Assembly (NCBI RefSeq): GCF_002953255.1
Contig: NZ_CP026498.1
Span: forward strand, 1,907,291 to 1,971,290
DNA from: Streptomyces sp. CB01881
GTDB lineage: Bacteria; Actinomycetota; Actinomycetes; Streptomycetales; Streptomycetaceae
Length of the DNA stretch: 64,000 bases
Direction: 5' to 3'
The position numbers and the translations under genes were made by a program. Every line of letters starts with the position of its first letter. Position 1 is the stretch's first letter. The notes under the pieces were generated by a model, which was given only the letters and a program-made list of their open reading frames with translations, was not told the DNA's origin and did no database searches. Shown in pieces: positions 50,504 to 58,481 of this stretch.

Positions 50504-52351
50504 TCAATCCCTCCAGCCGCGCCGGATCCGGTGGCCGCCCGCCAGGGTGAGCAACGCCCCGCCGGCCGCCGCCAGCCCGGCCAGCGCCAGACTCTGCCGC
50601 CGGACCCGCCGGCGGTCGTCGGCGGCCGCGCGGACCGCCGCCGACAGGAACGCCCGCTCGACCCCGCCCGACGCCAGTTCACCCGCCGCCACCCGCCGCC
50701 GGACATGGTCCAACCGGGCTCCCCGGTAGAGCAGTTCGGGATCCTTGTCGGCCGCCGCCCAGCTGCGCGCGGCCGCGGTGAGCCGCCGCTGCTCGCCGAG
50801 CGCCTCCCGGCCCTCGGCCAGCCAGTCCCGCAGCCGGGGCCAGGCTTGCGGCAGGGCGTGGTGGGACAGCTCCACGGTGTCCCGGTCCAGCACCACCAGC
50901 CTGGCCCGGACCAGCCGTTCGAGCAGAGCCGGCACCCCGGGATCGTCGAACTCCCCGCGCCTGACCGGCTTTCGCACGCTGTCGCCGCCGGCGCCCGGGG
51001 CCGGTTCGCCGCCGAGCCGTACGAACACCGCCCGGGCCCGTTCCCGGTCGGCCGCACCCAGACCGTCGAACAACGCCTCGGCGGTCCGCGCGAGCGCCCC
51101 CTCGAACCCGCCGGTGGCCTGGAATCCGGCCAGGGTGAGCGCGTTGCCGCTGCGCCGCCGCCACGTCTCCAGCAGCGCCGCCGACAACAGCGGCAGCGCG
51201 CCGGGCTGCTGGGCCACCGCGGAGATCAGGACCGCGAGCAGCGCGCCCTCGACGGTGCAGCCGGCCCGCAGCGCCGGCTCGGTGATGGCCCGGCGCAGTT
51301 CGTCCGGCGCGGGTGCGCCGACGGTCAGCACGGCGCCCCGGCAGGCCTCGGCCAGGGCGGGGTGCTCGGCCCGCAGCGCATCGCCCTGGTCGGACCGCAC
51401 CACCAGGACCACCCGGCACCGGAGGCCGTCCGCACCGCCGGCCCCGCCCGCCTTCCGGCCCGTCCCCTCCGCGGCCGCGACCAGCGCGTCCAGGAACCGG
51501 GCCCGTTCCCGGGCGTCCCGGCACCGCGTCCGCAGCTCCTCGCCCTGGTCCACCACCAGCACCGGATCCGCGGCCCGCGCCCGCTCGCACCCGGCGGCCT
51601 GCAGTCCTGCGCGCACGCCCCGCGTCTCCCCGGCCCGCTGCCCGAGCCGGGCGAGCGCCAGCGCGTACGCCTCCATCGGCCGTTCGCCCGGGGTGAGCAG
51701 CGCCACCGGCACCGCACGGGCGCCCGGCCGCGCCGCGCCCGCCCCCCTGCGCGGATCCCTCGCACCGCGGGGGCCCGCTCCGGTGCGGGCTCCGGCTCCG
51801 GAGCGGGGGCCCGCACCGGCGTTCGGGCCCGCGCCGCCGGGGCCACCGCTGCCGCCCAAGCCGCCCATCCGGGCCAGCAGACCCGCCCTGACCAGCGATG
51901 ACTTGCCCACCCCGGACGGCCCGGTGACCATCACCAGGCTCCGCTCGCCCAGCAGCCCGACCAGCCGGTCCAGCACTGCCTCGCGCCCGTAGAACCGCTC
52001 CGCGTCCGCCGCCTCGTACGCCGCCGCACCCGGGTAGGGGGCGCAGCCGGCGTCCTGGGCGCGCCTCCGGGCGGCGGTGTCGGCTGCCAGCTCGGCGGCC
52101 AGCAGCTGCCAGCGGTGCTGCCACTCGCGGACGTCGCCGCCGCAGGCCTGCACGTAGGCGAGGGTCACCGCGAGGCTGGGCAGCCGGCGCCCGCCGGCGG
52201 CTACCGAGAGACTGGCGGCCGAACAGTGTGCCCGGAGGGCCAGTTGGCGGTACGGCGGGGTACCGGCCCGTTCCCTGAGCGCCCGTAGGTCGCCGGCGAA
52301 CCTCAGCAGCGGCCCGTCCCCCTGGTCGAGTGGACTCTCCCGACGCGGCAC
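50504..52351 (-). CDS. XRE-type HTH / STAND ATPase regulator
   Basis: GTG 52351 is chosen for its GAAGGGGGC site; ATG 52393 is an alternative. The product has about 615 residues. Residues ~10-95 form an XRE-like helix-turn-helix domain (LRALRERAGTPPYRQLALRAHCSAASLSVAAGG). A STAND-type ATPase follows: FYGREAVLDRLVGLL, Walker A VTGPSGVGKSSLVRAGLL and PVLVVDQGEELRTRC (Walker B). A C-terminal hydrophobic segment (LALAGLAAAGGALLTLAGGH) could anchor it in the membrane, and the protein ends where WD40 or TPR repeats normally begin. It is the probable regulator of the pseudopeptide cluster. Confidence 0.85.
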   Translation of the reverse strand: MPRRESPLDQGDGPLLRFAGDLRALRERAGTPPYRQLALRAHCSAASLSVAAGGRRLPSLAVTLAYVQACGGDVREWQHRWQLLAAELAADTAARRRAQDAGCAPYPGAAAYEAADAERFYGREAVLDRLVGLLGERSLVMVTGPSGVGKSSLVRAGLLARMGGLGGSGGPGGAGPNAGAGPRSGAGARTGAGPRGARDPRRGAGAARPGARAVPVALLTPGERPMEAYALALARLGQRAGETRGVRAGLQAAGCERARAADPVLVVDQGEELRTRCRDARERARFLDALVAAAEGTGRKAGGAGGADGLRCRVVLVVRSDQGDALRAEHPALAEACRGAVLTVGAPAPDELRRAITEPALRAGCTVEGALLAVLISAVAQQPGALPLLSAALLETWRRRSGNALTLAGFQATGGFEGALARTAEALFDGLGAADRERARAVFVRLGGEPAPGAGGDSVRKPVRRGEFDDPGVPALLERLVRARLVVLDRDTVELSHHALPQAWPRLRDWLAEGREALGEQRRLTAAARSWAAADKDPELLYRGARLDHVRRRVAAGELASGGVERAFLSAAVRAAADDRRRVRRQSLALAGLAAAGGALLTLAGGHRIRRGWRD

Positions 52352-52451
52352 AGCAGCCCCCTTCTCCGTTGAAGTGGTGACCTTCCTGTCCATCCCCCAA
52401 GATTCATCATGCGCAGGACAGTTGGCGCCAAACAATCGGACCTCCGGGCCG

Positions 52452-52498
52452 GTTGTTCCGAGTTGATGTTCAATGTCCAGCCGCACGGCGCCGAACAA
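52452..52498. promoter_or_regulatory. GTTGTTC/GAACAA motif cluster between regulator and aldolase gene
   Basis: The divergent intergenic region holds GTTGTTC (52452-52458), TTGATGTTCAA (52463-52473, itself palindromic) and GAACAA (52493-52498). Similar motifs occur before the ATP-grasp gene and beside the regulator's 3' end. They are the likely binding sites of a cluster-specific regulator. Confidence 0.5.
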
Positions 52499-52551
52499 TG
52501 CCGGTGGGATAGAACCGGGAGCCGCAGCCTTCGCTGACTTCGGAGATTTCC

Positions 52552-53499
52552 ATGAAGTTCACGCGCTACTGCCGTTCCCTGCTGTCCACACCCGCGATGG
52601 CGGTGGAGCGGTACGCCAAGAGCCACCAGTCCGGGGCCGATATCGCCATGGTCGACCTGGAGGACTCGGTCCCGCCCGCACGGAAGGAGGAGGCCCGCCG
52701 ACTCGCCGAGGAGTTCTTCACCCTGCCGTCCAGCAAACTCGCCCGGAGCGCGGTCCGCATCAACTCCCTCTCCGGCCCGGACGGTCTGCGCGACCTGATC
52801 GCCATCACCCGGTACCGGGTGAAGCCGGACATCGTGCTGATCCCGATGGCGGAGTCCCCCCGCGACATCGAGATCGCGGCCGGAACCCTCGGACCGGACT
52901 GCCCGCAGACGGAGTTCCTCGCCGTCGTCGAGACGCCGCTCGGGATCGAGCACGCACCCGCCGTCGCGGCGGCCGGACACCGGCTGCGCGGACTGGTCTT
53001 CGGCTCCGCCGACTACGCGTTCGCGGTCGGCGCCGGGCTCTCCTGGGAGGCGCTGGCGCACGCCCGCGGCCGGGTGGTCAACAGCGCCCGCGCCGCCGGG
53101 GTGGAGGCGATGGACGCGCCGTTCTTCGAGGTCGCCGACGTGGCCGGGCTGCGCCGGGAGGCCGCGCTCGCCCGGGACTTCGGCTTCAGCGGCAAGATCG
53201 CCGTCCACCCGCGCCAGCTTCCGCTGATCAACGAGGCGTTCAGCCCTGACGAGGCGCTGCTGGAACGGGCCCGGCGGGTGGTCGCGGCGGGACGGGAGAA
53301 CGGCCGCTCGGTCACCGTCGTGGACGGGGTGATGGTCGGCATGCCGTTCTTCGAGGCCTGCCAACGCCTGCTCGAACAGTTCGCCCCGCCGGAGCCGCCG
53401 CTGGCGCCCGCCCCGCCCGCACCCCCCGCACCGCCGGCCCGGCCCGCCCCGGCCGGATACCCGGCCCCGGCCACGCCAACCAACACCAGGGAGAAGTGA
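52552..53499 (+). CDS. HpcH/CitE-like aldolase (ketomemicin-type carbonylmethylene pathway)
   Basis: ATG 52552 has GGAGATTTCC upstream. Residues 1-265 are a TIM-barrel CitE/malyl-CoA-lyase-like protein: RSLLSTPAMAVERYAKS, IAMVDLEDSVPPARKEEAR (acid metal ligands), EFLAVVETPLGIEHAPAVAA, LVFGSADYAFAVGA and KIAVHPRQLPLINEAFSP. In ketomemicin synthesis an aldolase of this class joins phenylpyruvate and malonyl-CoA. The last ~45 residues are an unusual Ala-Pro tail. The next gene starts after its stop with a GGGAG site. The substrate is inferred from the cluster. Confidence 0.85.
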   Translation: MKFTRYCRSLLSTPAMAVERYAKSHQSGADIAMVDLEDSVPPARKEEARRLAEEFFTLPSSKLARSAVRINSLSGPDGLRDLIAITRYRVKPDIVLIPMAESPRDIEIAAGTLGPDCPQTEFLAVVETPLGIEHAPAVAAAGHRLRGLVFGSADYAFAVGAGLSWEALAHARGRVVNSARAAGVEAMDAPFFEVADVAGLRREAALARDFGFSGKIAVHPRQLPLINEAFSPDEALLERARRVVAAGRENGRSVTVVDGVMVGMPFFEACQRLLEQFAPPEPPLAPAPPAPPAPPARPAPAGYPAPATPTNTREK

Positions 53500-53501
53500 C
53501 C

Positions 53502-54746
53502 ATGACCGCAAACGCCGGATCGATCCAGGGCCCCCGCCGGTACCGCAACGCCGAGACGATGCTCGCCACCGCCGACCCGGTCTGGCAGGCCGCCGGTGCC
53601 AACGGCCTGATCGGCATCAAGGTGGACTCGGAGTCCAACAACCGGCTGATCGTCCGCGAGACCGGCCACGAGTTCGCCAACATGGTCTCCTGTGCGTACC
53701 TCGGCCTGAACAACCACCCGCAGGTCGCCGCCGGCGCCGTGGACGCGCTCACCGAGTCCCGGAGCACCTGGCTGGTCACCTCCACCACCCGGATCCGGCA
53801 CAACCTGCTGGTGCAGTTGGAGGAGGAGCTGGGCGAACTCTTCGGCGCGCACATCCTGCCGGGCGCCTCCTGCACGGCGCTGACCGCGGGCATCCTGCCG
53901 CTGATCGCCTCCGGCCACCTCGACGGCACCTGCGACGGCAGGGGCGGCGGGCCCCGGGTCATGGTCTTCGACCGGTTCTGCCACTTCTGCATGGCATACG
54001 TGAAGCCGATCTGCGCGGACGAGACGCTGGTGCTCAACTGCCCGCACAACGACCTGAACTACCTGGAGGACATCTGCCGCAAGTACCCGCGGGTCGCCTA
54101 CGTGGCCGACGGCGCGTACTCGATGGGCGGCGCGGCGGCCCTCGACGGACTGCTCGAACTCCAGGACCGCTACGGGCTGTTCCTCTACATCGACGACTCC
54201 CACTCGCTCTCCATCATGGGCGGGCGCGGCGAGGGCTTCGTCCGCTCCAGGCTGGAGATGAACCCGCTGACCGTCATCGCCGCCAGCCTCGGCAAGGGCT
54301 TCGGCACCGGCGGCGGCGTCGCGATGCTCGGCAACCGCGAACAGTTCGAGTTCCTGCACCGGCACGCCGGCCCGGTCGGCTGGTCGCAGAACGTCGCACT
54401 GCCGCTGGTGGGGGCCTCACTGGGCGCCGCCGCCATCCACCGCTCGCCCGAACTCGGCGAGCTCCAGGGCAGGTTGAACCGCAACATCGATCTCTTCGAC
54501 GAACTCCTGCCGACCACCTTCGCCGGCAACGGCCTGCCGGTCCGCCGGGTCGACGTCGGCGACGCCGACCGCGCGGTCAAGCTCTCCGCCCAGCTCTTCG
54601 AACGCGGCTTCTACAGCTCGGCGGTGTTCTTCCCGATCGTCCCCAAGGGCGAGGCCGGCCTGCGGCTGATGCTGCGCGCCGACATGGACGAGCGCCTGAT
54701 CACCGAGTTCGCCGGCCACGTCAAGGAACTCACCTCCGACCTCTGA
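53502..54746 (+). CDS. Alpha-oxoamine synthase-like PLP enzyme (glycine C-acetyltransferase family)
   Basis: ATG 53502 is preferred over GTG 53496 because of GGGAG spacing. The 414-residue protein is a fold-type I PLP enzyme of the AONS/glycine-C-acetyltransferase group: MVSCAYLGLNNHP, SCTALTAGILPLI, YIDDSHSLSIMGGRG (Asp231, His234) and PLP Lys265 in ASLGKGFGTGGG. Such enzymes condense an amino acid with an acyl-CoA and release CO2. In ketomemicin-type pathways this step joins arginine to a benzylsuccinyl-type CoA ester to give the carbonylmethylene link. Enzyme class is clear, substrate is inferred. Confidence 0.87.
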   Translation: MTANAGSIQGPRRYRNAETMLATADPVWQAAGANGLIGIKVDSESNNRLIVRETGHEFANMVSCAYLGLNNHPQVAAGAVDALTESRSTWLVTSTTRIRHNLLVQLEEELGELFGAHILPGASCTALTAGILPLIASGHLDGTCDGRGGGPRVMVFDRFCHFCMAYVKPICADETLVLNCPHNDLNYLEDICRKYPRVAYVADGAYSMGGAAALDGLLELQDRYGLFLYIDDSHSLSIMGGRGEGFVRSRLEMNPLTVIAASLGKGFGTGGGVAMLGNREQFEFLHRHAGPVGWSQNVALPLVGASLGAAAIHRSPELGELQGRLNRNIDLFDELLPTTFAGNGLPVRRVDVGDADRAVKLSAQLFERGFYSSAVFFPIVPKGEAGLRLMLRADMDERLITEFAGHVKELTSDL

Positions 54747-54765
54747 CACCTGGGAGCAGCGCATC

Positions 54766-55296
54766 ATGGACGAACCCGAGCCGGCCGGCTACCGGCTGAT
54801 CGGCGAGCGGCGCTACCGCGAGGTGGTCGGCCGCTACTACGAGGAGTTCACGGTCGGCGACGTGATCGAGCACCGCCCCGGACGGACGGTGACCGAGATG
54901 GACAACGTGCTGATGAGCATGCTCAGCATGAACGACGCCCCGCTGCACATCGACGCCGCGTACAGCGAACACACGCCCTGGGGGCGGCCGATCGTCTCCA
55001 GCCTGGTGACGCTCAGCATCGTCGGCGGGATGACCGCCCGCTCCACCAGCGGGCGGACCATCGCCAACCTGGGCTGGGAGAACATCCGGATGACTCACCC
55101 GGTGTTCGCCGGGGACACCCTCTACGCGGAGACGGAGACGCTCGCGAAGCGGCTCTCCGAGAGCCGCGCCGGGCAGGGAATCGTCAGCTGCCGCACCACC
55201 GGCGCCAAGTCCACCGGCGAGGTGGTGGTGGTCTTCGAGCGCAGCTTCCTGGTCCCGTTGCGCGGCCACGGCCTGGACGAGGTCGCGGGCTACTGA
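54766..55296 (+). CDS. MaoC-type (R)-hydratase/dehydratase
   Basis: ATG 54766 has GGGAG upstream. The 176-residue hot-dog-fold protein shows YEEFTVGDVIEHRPGRTVTEMDNVL, the catalytic-type Asp/His region NDAPLHIDAAYSEHTPWGRPIVSS, and LGWENIRMTHPVFAGDTLYAETETL. MaoC enzymes remove or add water on CoA thioesters. Following the aldolase and PLP enzyme on the same strand, it would dehydrate the aldol product before reduction. It ends at a perfect palindromic terminator. Confidence 0.9.
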   Translation: MDEPEPAGYRLIGERRYREVVGRYYEEFTVGDVIEHRPGRTVTEMDNVLMSMLSMNDAPLHIDAAYSEHTPWGRPIVSSLVTLSIVGGMTARSTSGRTIANLGWENIRMTHPVFAGDTLYAETETLAKRLSESRAGQGIVSCRTTGAKSTGEVVVVFERSFLVPLRGHGLDEVAGY

Positions 55297-55300
55297 GCGG

Positions 55301-55330
55301 GGCCCGTGGGGCGGCGCCGCCCCACGGGCC
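55301..55330. terminator. 30-bp perfect palindrome terminator between convergent genes
   Basis: Bases 55301-55315 (GGCCCGTGGGGCGGC) and 55316-55330 are exact reverse complements with no spacer, 5 bp after the MaoC stop and 5 bp before the oxidoreductase stop. It serves both convergent operons. Confidence 0.9.
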
Positions 55331-55335
55331 TCCCC

Positions 55336-56319
55336 TCAGGTCTCCCGCCGCACGTCGACCAGCACCTTGCCCATCGTCTCGCGCGCACCCAACGCCCGGT
55401 GCGCGCCGGCGACGCCGTCGAGCGGGACGACCCGGTCGATCCGCGCGGCCAGCCGCCCCTCGCGCGCCAGCCCGAAGAGCCGCCCGGCGACGCCCGTGAA
55501 CAGCACCCGGTCGTCCAGTACGTGCTGGAGCCAGAACCCCAGCACGCCGGCCGAACCCCCGGCCAGCTCGTCCACCGAGAAGGACTCCTCCGGTCCGCCG
55601 CGGGCCCCGACGCAGAGCAGTCGCCCGAACGGCGCCAGCGCCGCCAGCCCGGACCGCAGCACCTCGCCGCCGACGGAGTCCACGAAGAGGTCCACACCGC
55701 CCGACTCGCCGAGCCTGGCGGTAAGGTCCGGGCCGGCCGGGTCGAGCGCGGCGTCCGCGCCGAGCGACCGGACGAACTCCCGCTTGGCCTCCGTCGACGC
55801 CAGGCCCACGACCCGACCGGCGCCCAACTCCCGGGCCAGCTGCACCACCAGGTGCCCGACCCCGCCGGCCGCGGCCGTCACCGCCACCCGCTCGCCCGGC
55901 CGCAGCCGCCCGAGCAGGGTCAGCGCGCCGTAGGCCGTGGCACCCTGCTCCAACAGCGCCAGGGCCTGCTCGTCACCGACCCCGTCCGGCACCTCCACCG
56001 TGAACGCCTGGTCAGCGCAGGCCACTTGGGCGTATCCGCCGCCGGAGCGGAGCAGTGCGACCACCCGCCGGCCGTCGCCGCGGCGCCGCCCGACCACATC
56101 CACGCCGAGCACGGCGGGCAACGGGTTGCGCTGGTACTCGCCCTCACGGCAGTGCAGGTCCGCGTAGTTGAGGCCGGCCAGGGTGACGTCGATCAGCACC
56201 TGGCCCGGCCCGGCGGCCGGCTCGGACACGGTCTCGGTCCGGAACTCCTCGGGCCCGCCGTAGCGGTGGATCACCGCCGCCCTCATCACCGGCGGTCCCA
56301 CGGCGCCGGTGTCCGTCAC
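55336..56319 (-). CDS. Quinone-oxidoreductase-like NADPH-dependent reductase
   Basis: GTG 56319 overlaps the ATP-grasp stop; ATG 56286 is an alternative start. The ~327-residue protein is a zinc-free medium-chain reductase: MRAAVIHRYGGPEEF, AGLNYADLHCREGEYQ, AVLGVDVVG, nucleotide site VTAAAGGVGHLVVQLAREL and SVGGEVLRSGLAAL. QOR-type enzymes reduce activated double bonds with NADPH. In ketomemicin-type pathways a dehydrogenase/reductase saturates the unsaturated intermediate. It is coupled to the ligase gene. Confidence 0.87.
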   Translation of the reverse strand: MTDTGAVGPPVMRAAVIHRYGGPEEFRTETVSEPAAGPGQVLIDVTLAGLNYADLHCREGEYQRNPLPAVLGVDVVGRRRGDGRRVVALLRSGGGYAQVACADQAFTVEVPDGVGDEQALALLEQGATAYGALTLLGRLRPGERVAVTAAAGGVGHLVVQLARELGAGRVVGLASTEAKREFVRSLGADAALDPAGPDLTARLGESGGVDLFVDSVGGEVLRSGLAALAPFGRLLCVGARGGPEESFSVDELAGGSAGVLGFWLQHVLDDRVLFTGVAGRLFGLAREGRLAARIDRVVPLDGVAGAHRALGARETMGKVLVDVRRET

Positions 56320-57641
56320 CGCGCGAAGAGTGTGAGCAGCCGGCCCTCCGCCGCCCTGGCCGCCGCCGCGTCCTCGGCGATCACGCAGTACATCACCGAG
56401 CCGTCGGCCGGGCCGAAGTCGGCGCTGAACACCACGCCGGTGCGGGTCACCGGGTCGAAGGCCAGTCCGGCCCGCTCGACCGCCGCGACGGCCTCCGGGA
56501 AGGACGGCACGTGGAGGCCGGCCAGCTCCAGGATCACCCGGGCGGCGCGGTGCCCGGCACCGACCAGCCGGGCGAACAACGCGTCGTGCAGGTGCGTCGA
56601 ACCGGTCAGCCGTCCGTTGGTCTCGGTGAAGTACAGCTCGCCCTTGGGCGTGAGCAGGGCGTCCGCACTCAGCGTGCCGCGGTAGCCGAGCACTCGCAGC
56701 GACTCGCACAACCGGGCCGCCCGGTCGACGAGTTCGGCCAGGGTCCCGGCGTCCGGGGTGACCGGCGGGGTGATCTCGCCCACCACCACCGGGTCCATCA
56801 CCATCTCCCCGCAGCCCGAGAGCACCGATCCGTGCGCGCCGATCGCGAACTCCGCGTACAGCGGTACCGCGTCCGCGAAGTACCGCTCCACGACGACGCG
56901 TTGGTTGCGCCCGCCGGTCAGCCAGTCCCAGCGCCCGGCGACGTACTCCGCGACCGCCGCCCGGTCCGCCAGCGGCACCACGCGCTGCGCACCGGCCGGG
57001 GTGACCTGCTCGTCCCGGCTGAGGACCTCGTTCCCGAAGCCCCCGGCCTGGTACTCGACCTTCATCATCACGCTGTGGCCCTGCTCCAGCAGGCCGTTGA
57101 CCGCCGCCTCCACCTGCTGCGGCGAGGTGGCGACCGTTCCCGGCGGGACGGCCACGCCGGCGCCGGCGGCCAGCGCCCGGAACACCGCCTTGCTGTTGAC
57201 CAGCGCATTGCCGCCCTGTGCGGCGAACTCGTGCCCCGGCACGGCGTGTCCGGCGCCGAGCGCGTCGGCGAGGTCGGCCACGGCCGCGTTCGGCGAGATC
57301 GCCAGCACCCTTCCCACCGGCCGCCCGTCCAGCGCGCGGCGCAGCTCCTCGCGGAAACCCGGGTCTGCCAGCCGGTCCGGGGTGAGGATGCCGTCGCCCT
57401 CGGCTCCCGACGGCGGTACGACCACGGTCAGGCTCTGCGCCCGGGTGCCGGTCAGCCCGGTGACGTACGCGAGGTACGCCGGGTCGGGCGCCCAGGGCAG
57501 CACCAGGACGTCGTCGTCCTCGGCGAACCAGAGCATCCGCTGGGCCCCGCAGCCGGCGAAGAGCCGCTCCAGCGGCGTCATCCCGGTGAGGTCCCCGACC
57601 ATCTCCTCGGTGCGGTTGTTTCCGATGCACAGCGTCGTCAT
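56316..57641 (-). CDS. PGM1-type ATP-grasp peptide ligase
   Basis: ATG 57641 has GGAGA upstream. The 441-residue protein has an N-terminal pre-ATP-grasp domain (TTLCIGNNRTEEMVGDL) and an ATP-grasp core: VNSKAVFRALAAGAGV, lysine in SVMMKVEYQAGGFGNEV, RVVVERYFADAVPLYAEF and LYFTETNGRLTGSTHL (Mg-binding Glu-x-Asn). This matches PGM1 of pheganomycin and its ketomemicin counterpart, which couple guanidino-amino acids to a peptide or pseudodipeptide amine. The amidinotransferase in the cluster supplies such an acid. Identification is by domain pattern and neighbours. Confidence 0.83.
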   Translation of the reverse strand: MTTLCIGNNRTEEMVGDLTGMTPLERLFAGCGAQRMLWFAEDDDVLVLPWAPDPAYLAYVTGLTGTRAQSLTVVVPPSGAEGDGILTPDRLADPGFREELRRALDGRPVGRVLAISPNAAVADLADALGAGHAVPGHEFAAQGGNALVNSKAVFRALAAGAGVAVPPGTVATSPQQVEAAVNGLLEQGHSVMMKVEYQAGGFGNEVLSRDEQVTPAGAQRVVPLADRAAVAEYVAGRWDWLTGGRNQRVVVERYFADAVPLYAEFAIGAHGSVLSGCGEMVMDPVVVGEITPPVTPDAGTLAELVDRAARLCESLRVLGYRGTLSADALLTPKGELYFTETNGRLTGSTHLHDALFARLVGAGHRAARVILELAGLHVPSFPEAVAAVERAGLAFDPVTRTGVVFSADFGPADGSVMYCVIAEDAAAARAAEGRLLTLFAR

Positions 57642-57697
57642 CTGCCGAACTCTCCCCATCGCCGGTCGGTGCAGCGCTCCAGATGTAGCGCACCGGG

Positions 57698-57744
57698 GTT
57701 GTTCGGGTCCGGGGCTCGGTCATTGAACAAAAACGGTGAACAAC
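57698..57744. promoter_or_regulatory. GTTGTTC ... GAACAAC control region of ATP-grasp operon
   Basis: GTTGTTC (57698-57704) and its exact reverse complement GAACAAC (57738-57744) frame a 47-bp region 57-104 bp upstream of the ATG, with a third element TTGAACAA at 57723-57730. The AT-rich core ATTGAACAAAAAC stands out in this GC-rich DNA. Confidence 0.55.
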
Positions 57745-57748
57745 ACCC

Positions 57749-57844
57749 GGCGCAGGACTCGGCGCAGGCGCCGGTGAAGGAGTCGGCGCAGGCGTTGGCG
57801 CAGGGCTCCGCGCAGGGCTCAGCGCAGGCGTTGCCGCAGTTCGT
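57749..57844. repeat. 12-bp periodic array (8 units)
   Basis: Eight contiguous 12-bp units of the form (G/N)GCGCAGGxxxx run from 57749 to 57844 without register loss. The last two and part of a third encode the C-terminal RQRLR of the TPR protein gene. The rest lies beyond its stop, next to the GAACAAC element. Confidence 0.85.
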
Positions 57845-58334
57845 CGACGGCCGCGCGGATGCCGGCGCTGTACTCGTCCTCGGGCAGCGCGTCCAGGCTC
57901 AGCACGGCGCGCTCCAGCTGGTCGCGCGCCTGGTCGGGCTCACCGAGCTTGAGGTGGTCGGAGGCCAGGTTGAGGTGCAACGACGGATAGAAGGCGCGGA
58001 CCTGGAGGGCGGACTCGTAGGTCTGCGCCCGCTCGGCGGTCAGCGAGTCGGCGGCGGCCAGCGCCCGCCGGTCCCACTCCAACTCGGCGCGCGGGTCGTC
58101 CTGCAGGTCGGCCAGGTAGTGGGCGAGGACACAGCGGTGGAACACGTCGCGTTCGCCGAGCGCCTCCCAGAGCCGCTCGAAACTCTCCCGGGCCTGCGCC
58201 GTCCGCCCGCGCTGCGCGGCCTGGACACCGTCGAGGCCCAGCGCGACCCGGGCCAGCACCGGATCGTCGGCCGCACCCGGTCCCCCGCCGGACACCTCAC
58301 CGCCGAACACCCCACTGCCAGACATATCGGACAT
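57819..58334 (-). CDS. Tetratricopeptide-repeat protein
   Basis: The 171-residue soluble protein has helical TPR-like pairs: VALGLDGVQAAQRGRTAQARESFERLWEAL, CVLAHYLADLQDDPRAELEWDRRAL and SLHLNLASDHLKLGEPDQARDQLERAV. The Gly/Ala spacing (LNLASDHLKLGEPDQA) is typical of TPR repeats that mediate protein binding. The function is unknown and it is not an obvious member of the pseudopeptide cluster. Its 3' end merges into a 12-bp repeat array. Confidence 0.8.
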   Translation of the reverse strand: MSDMSGSGVFGGEVSGGGPGAADDPVLARVALGLDGVQAAQRGRTAQARESFERLWEALGERDVFHRCVLAHYLADLQDDPRAELEWDRRALAAADSLTAERAQTYESALQVRAFYPSLHLNLASDHLKLGEPDQARDQLERAVLSLDALPEDEYSAGIRAAVDELRQRLR

Positions 58335-58481
58335 GCCCGCAGCCTAACCGTCCGCCACGCACCCGTGCCGGACCCGGCGGCGGCCGTACGACCGGCGGCG
58401 GCCGCGGAGCCGGCGGAAGCGGCGGAACCCGCGAGCCTCGGTTCCAGGCCCTCGGCCCTCGATCTGCGGCCTCAGCCTGCC

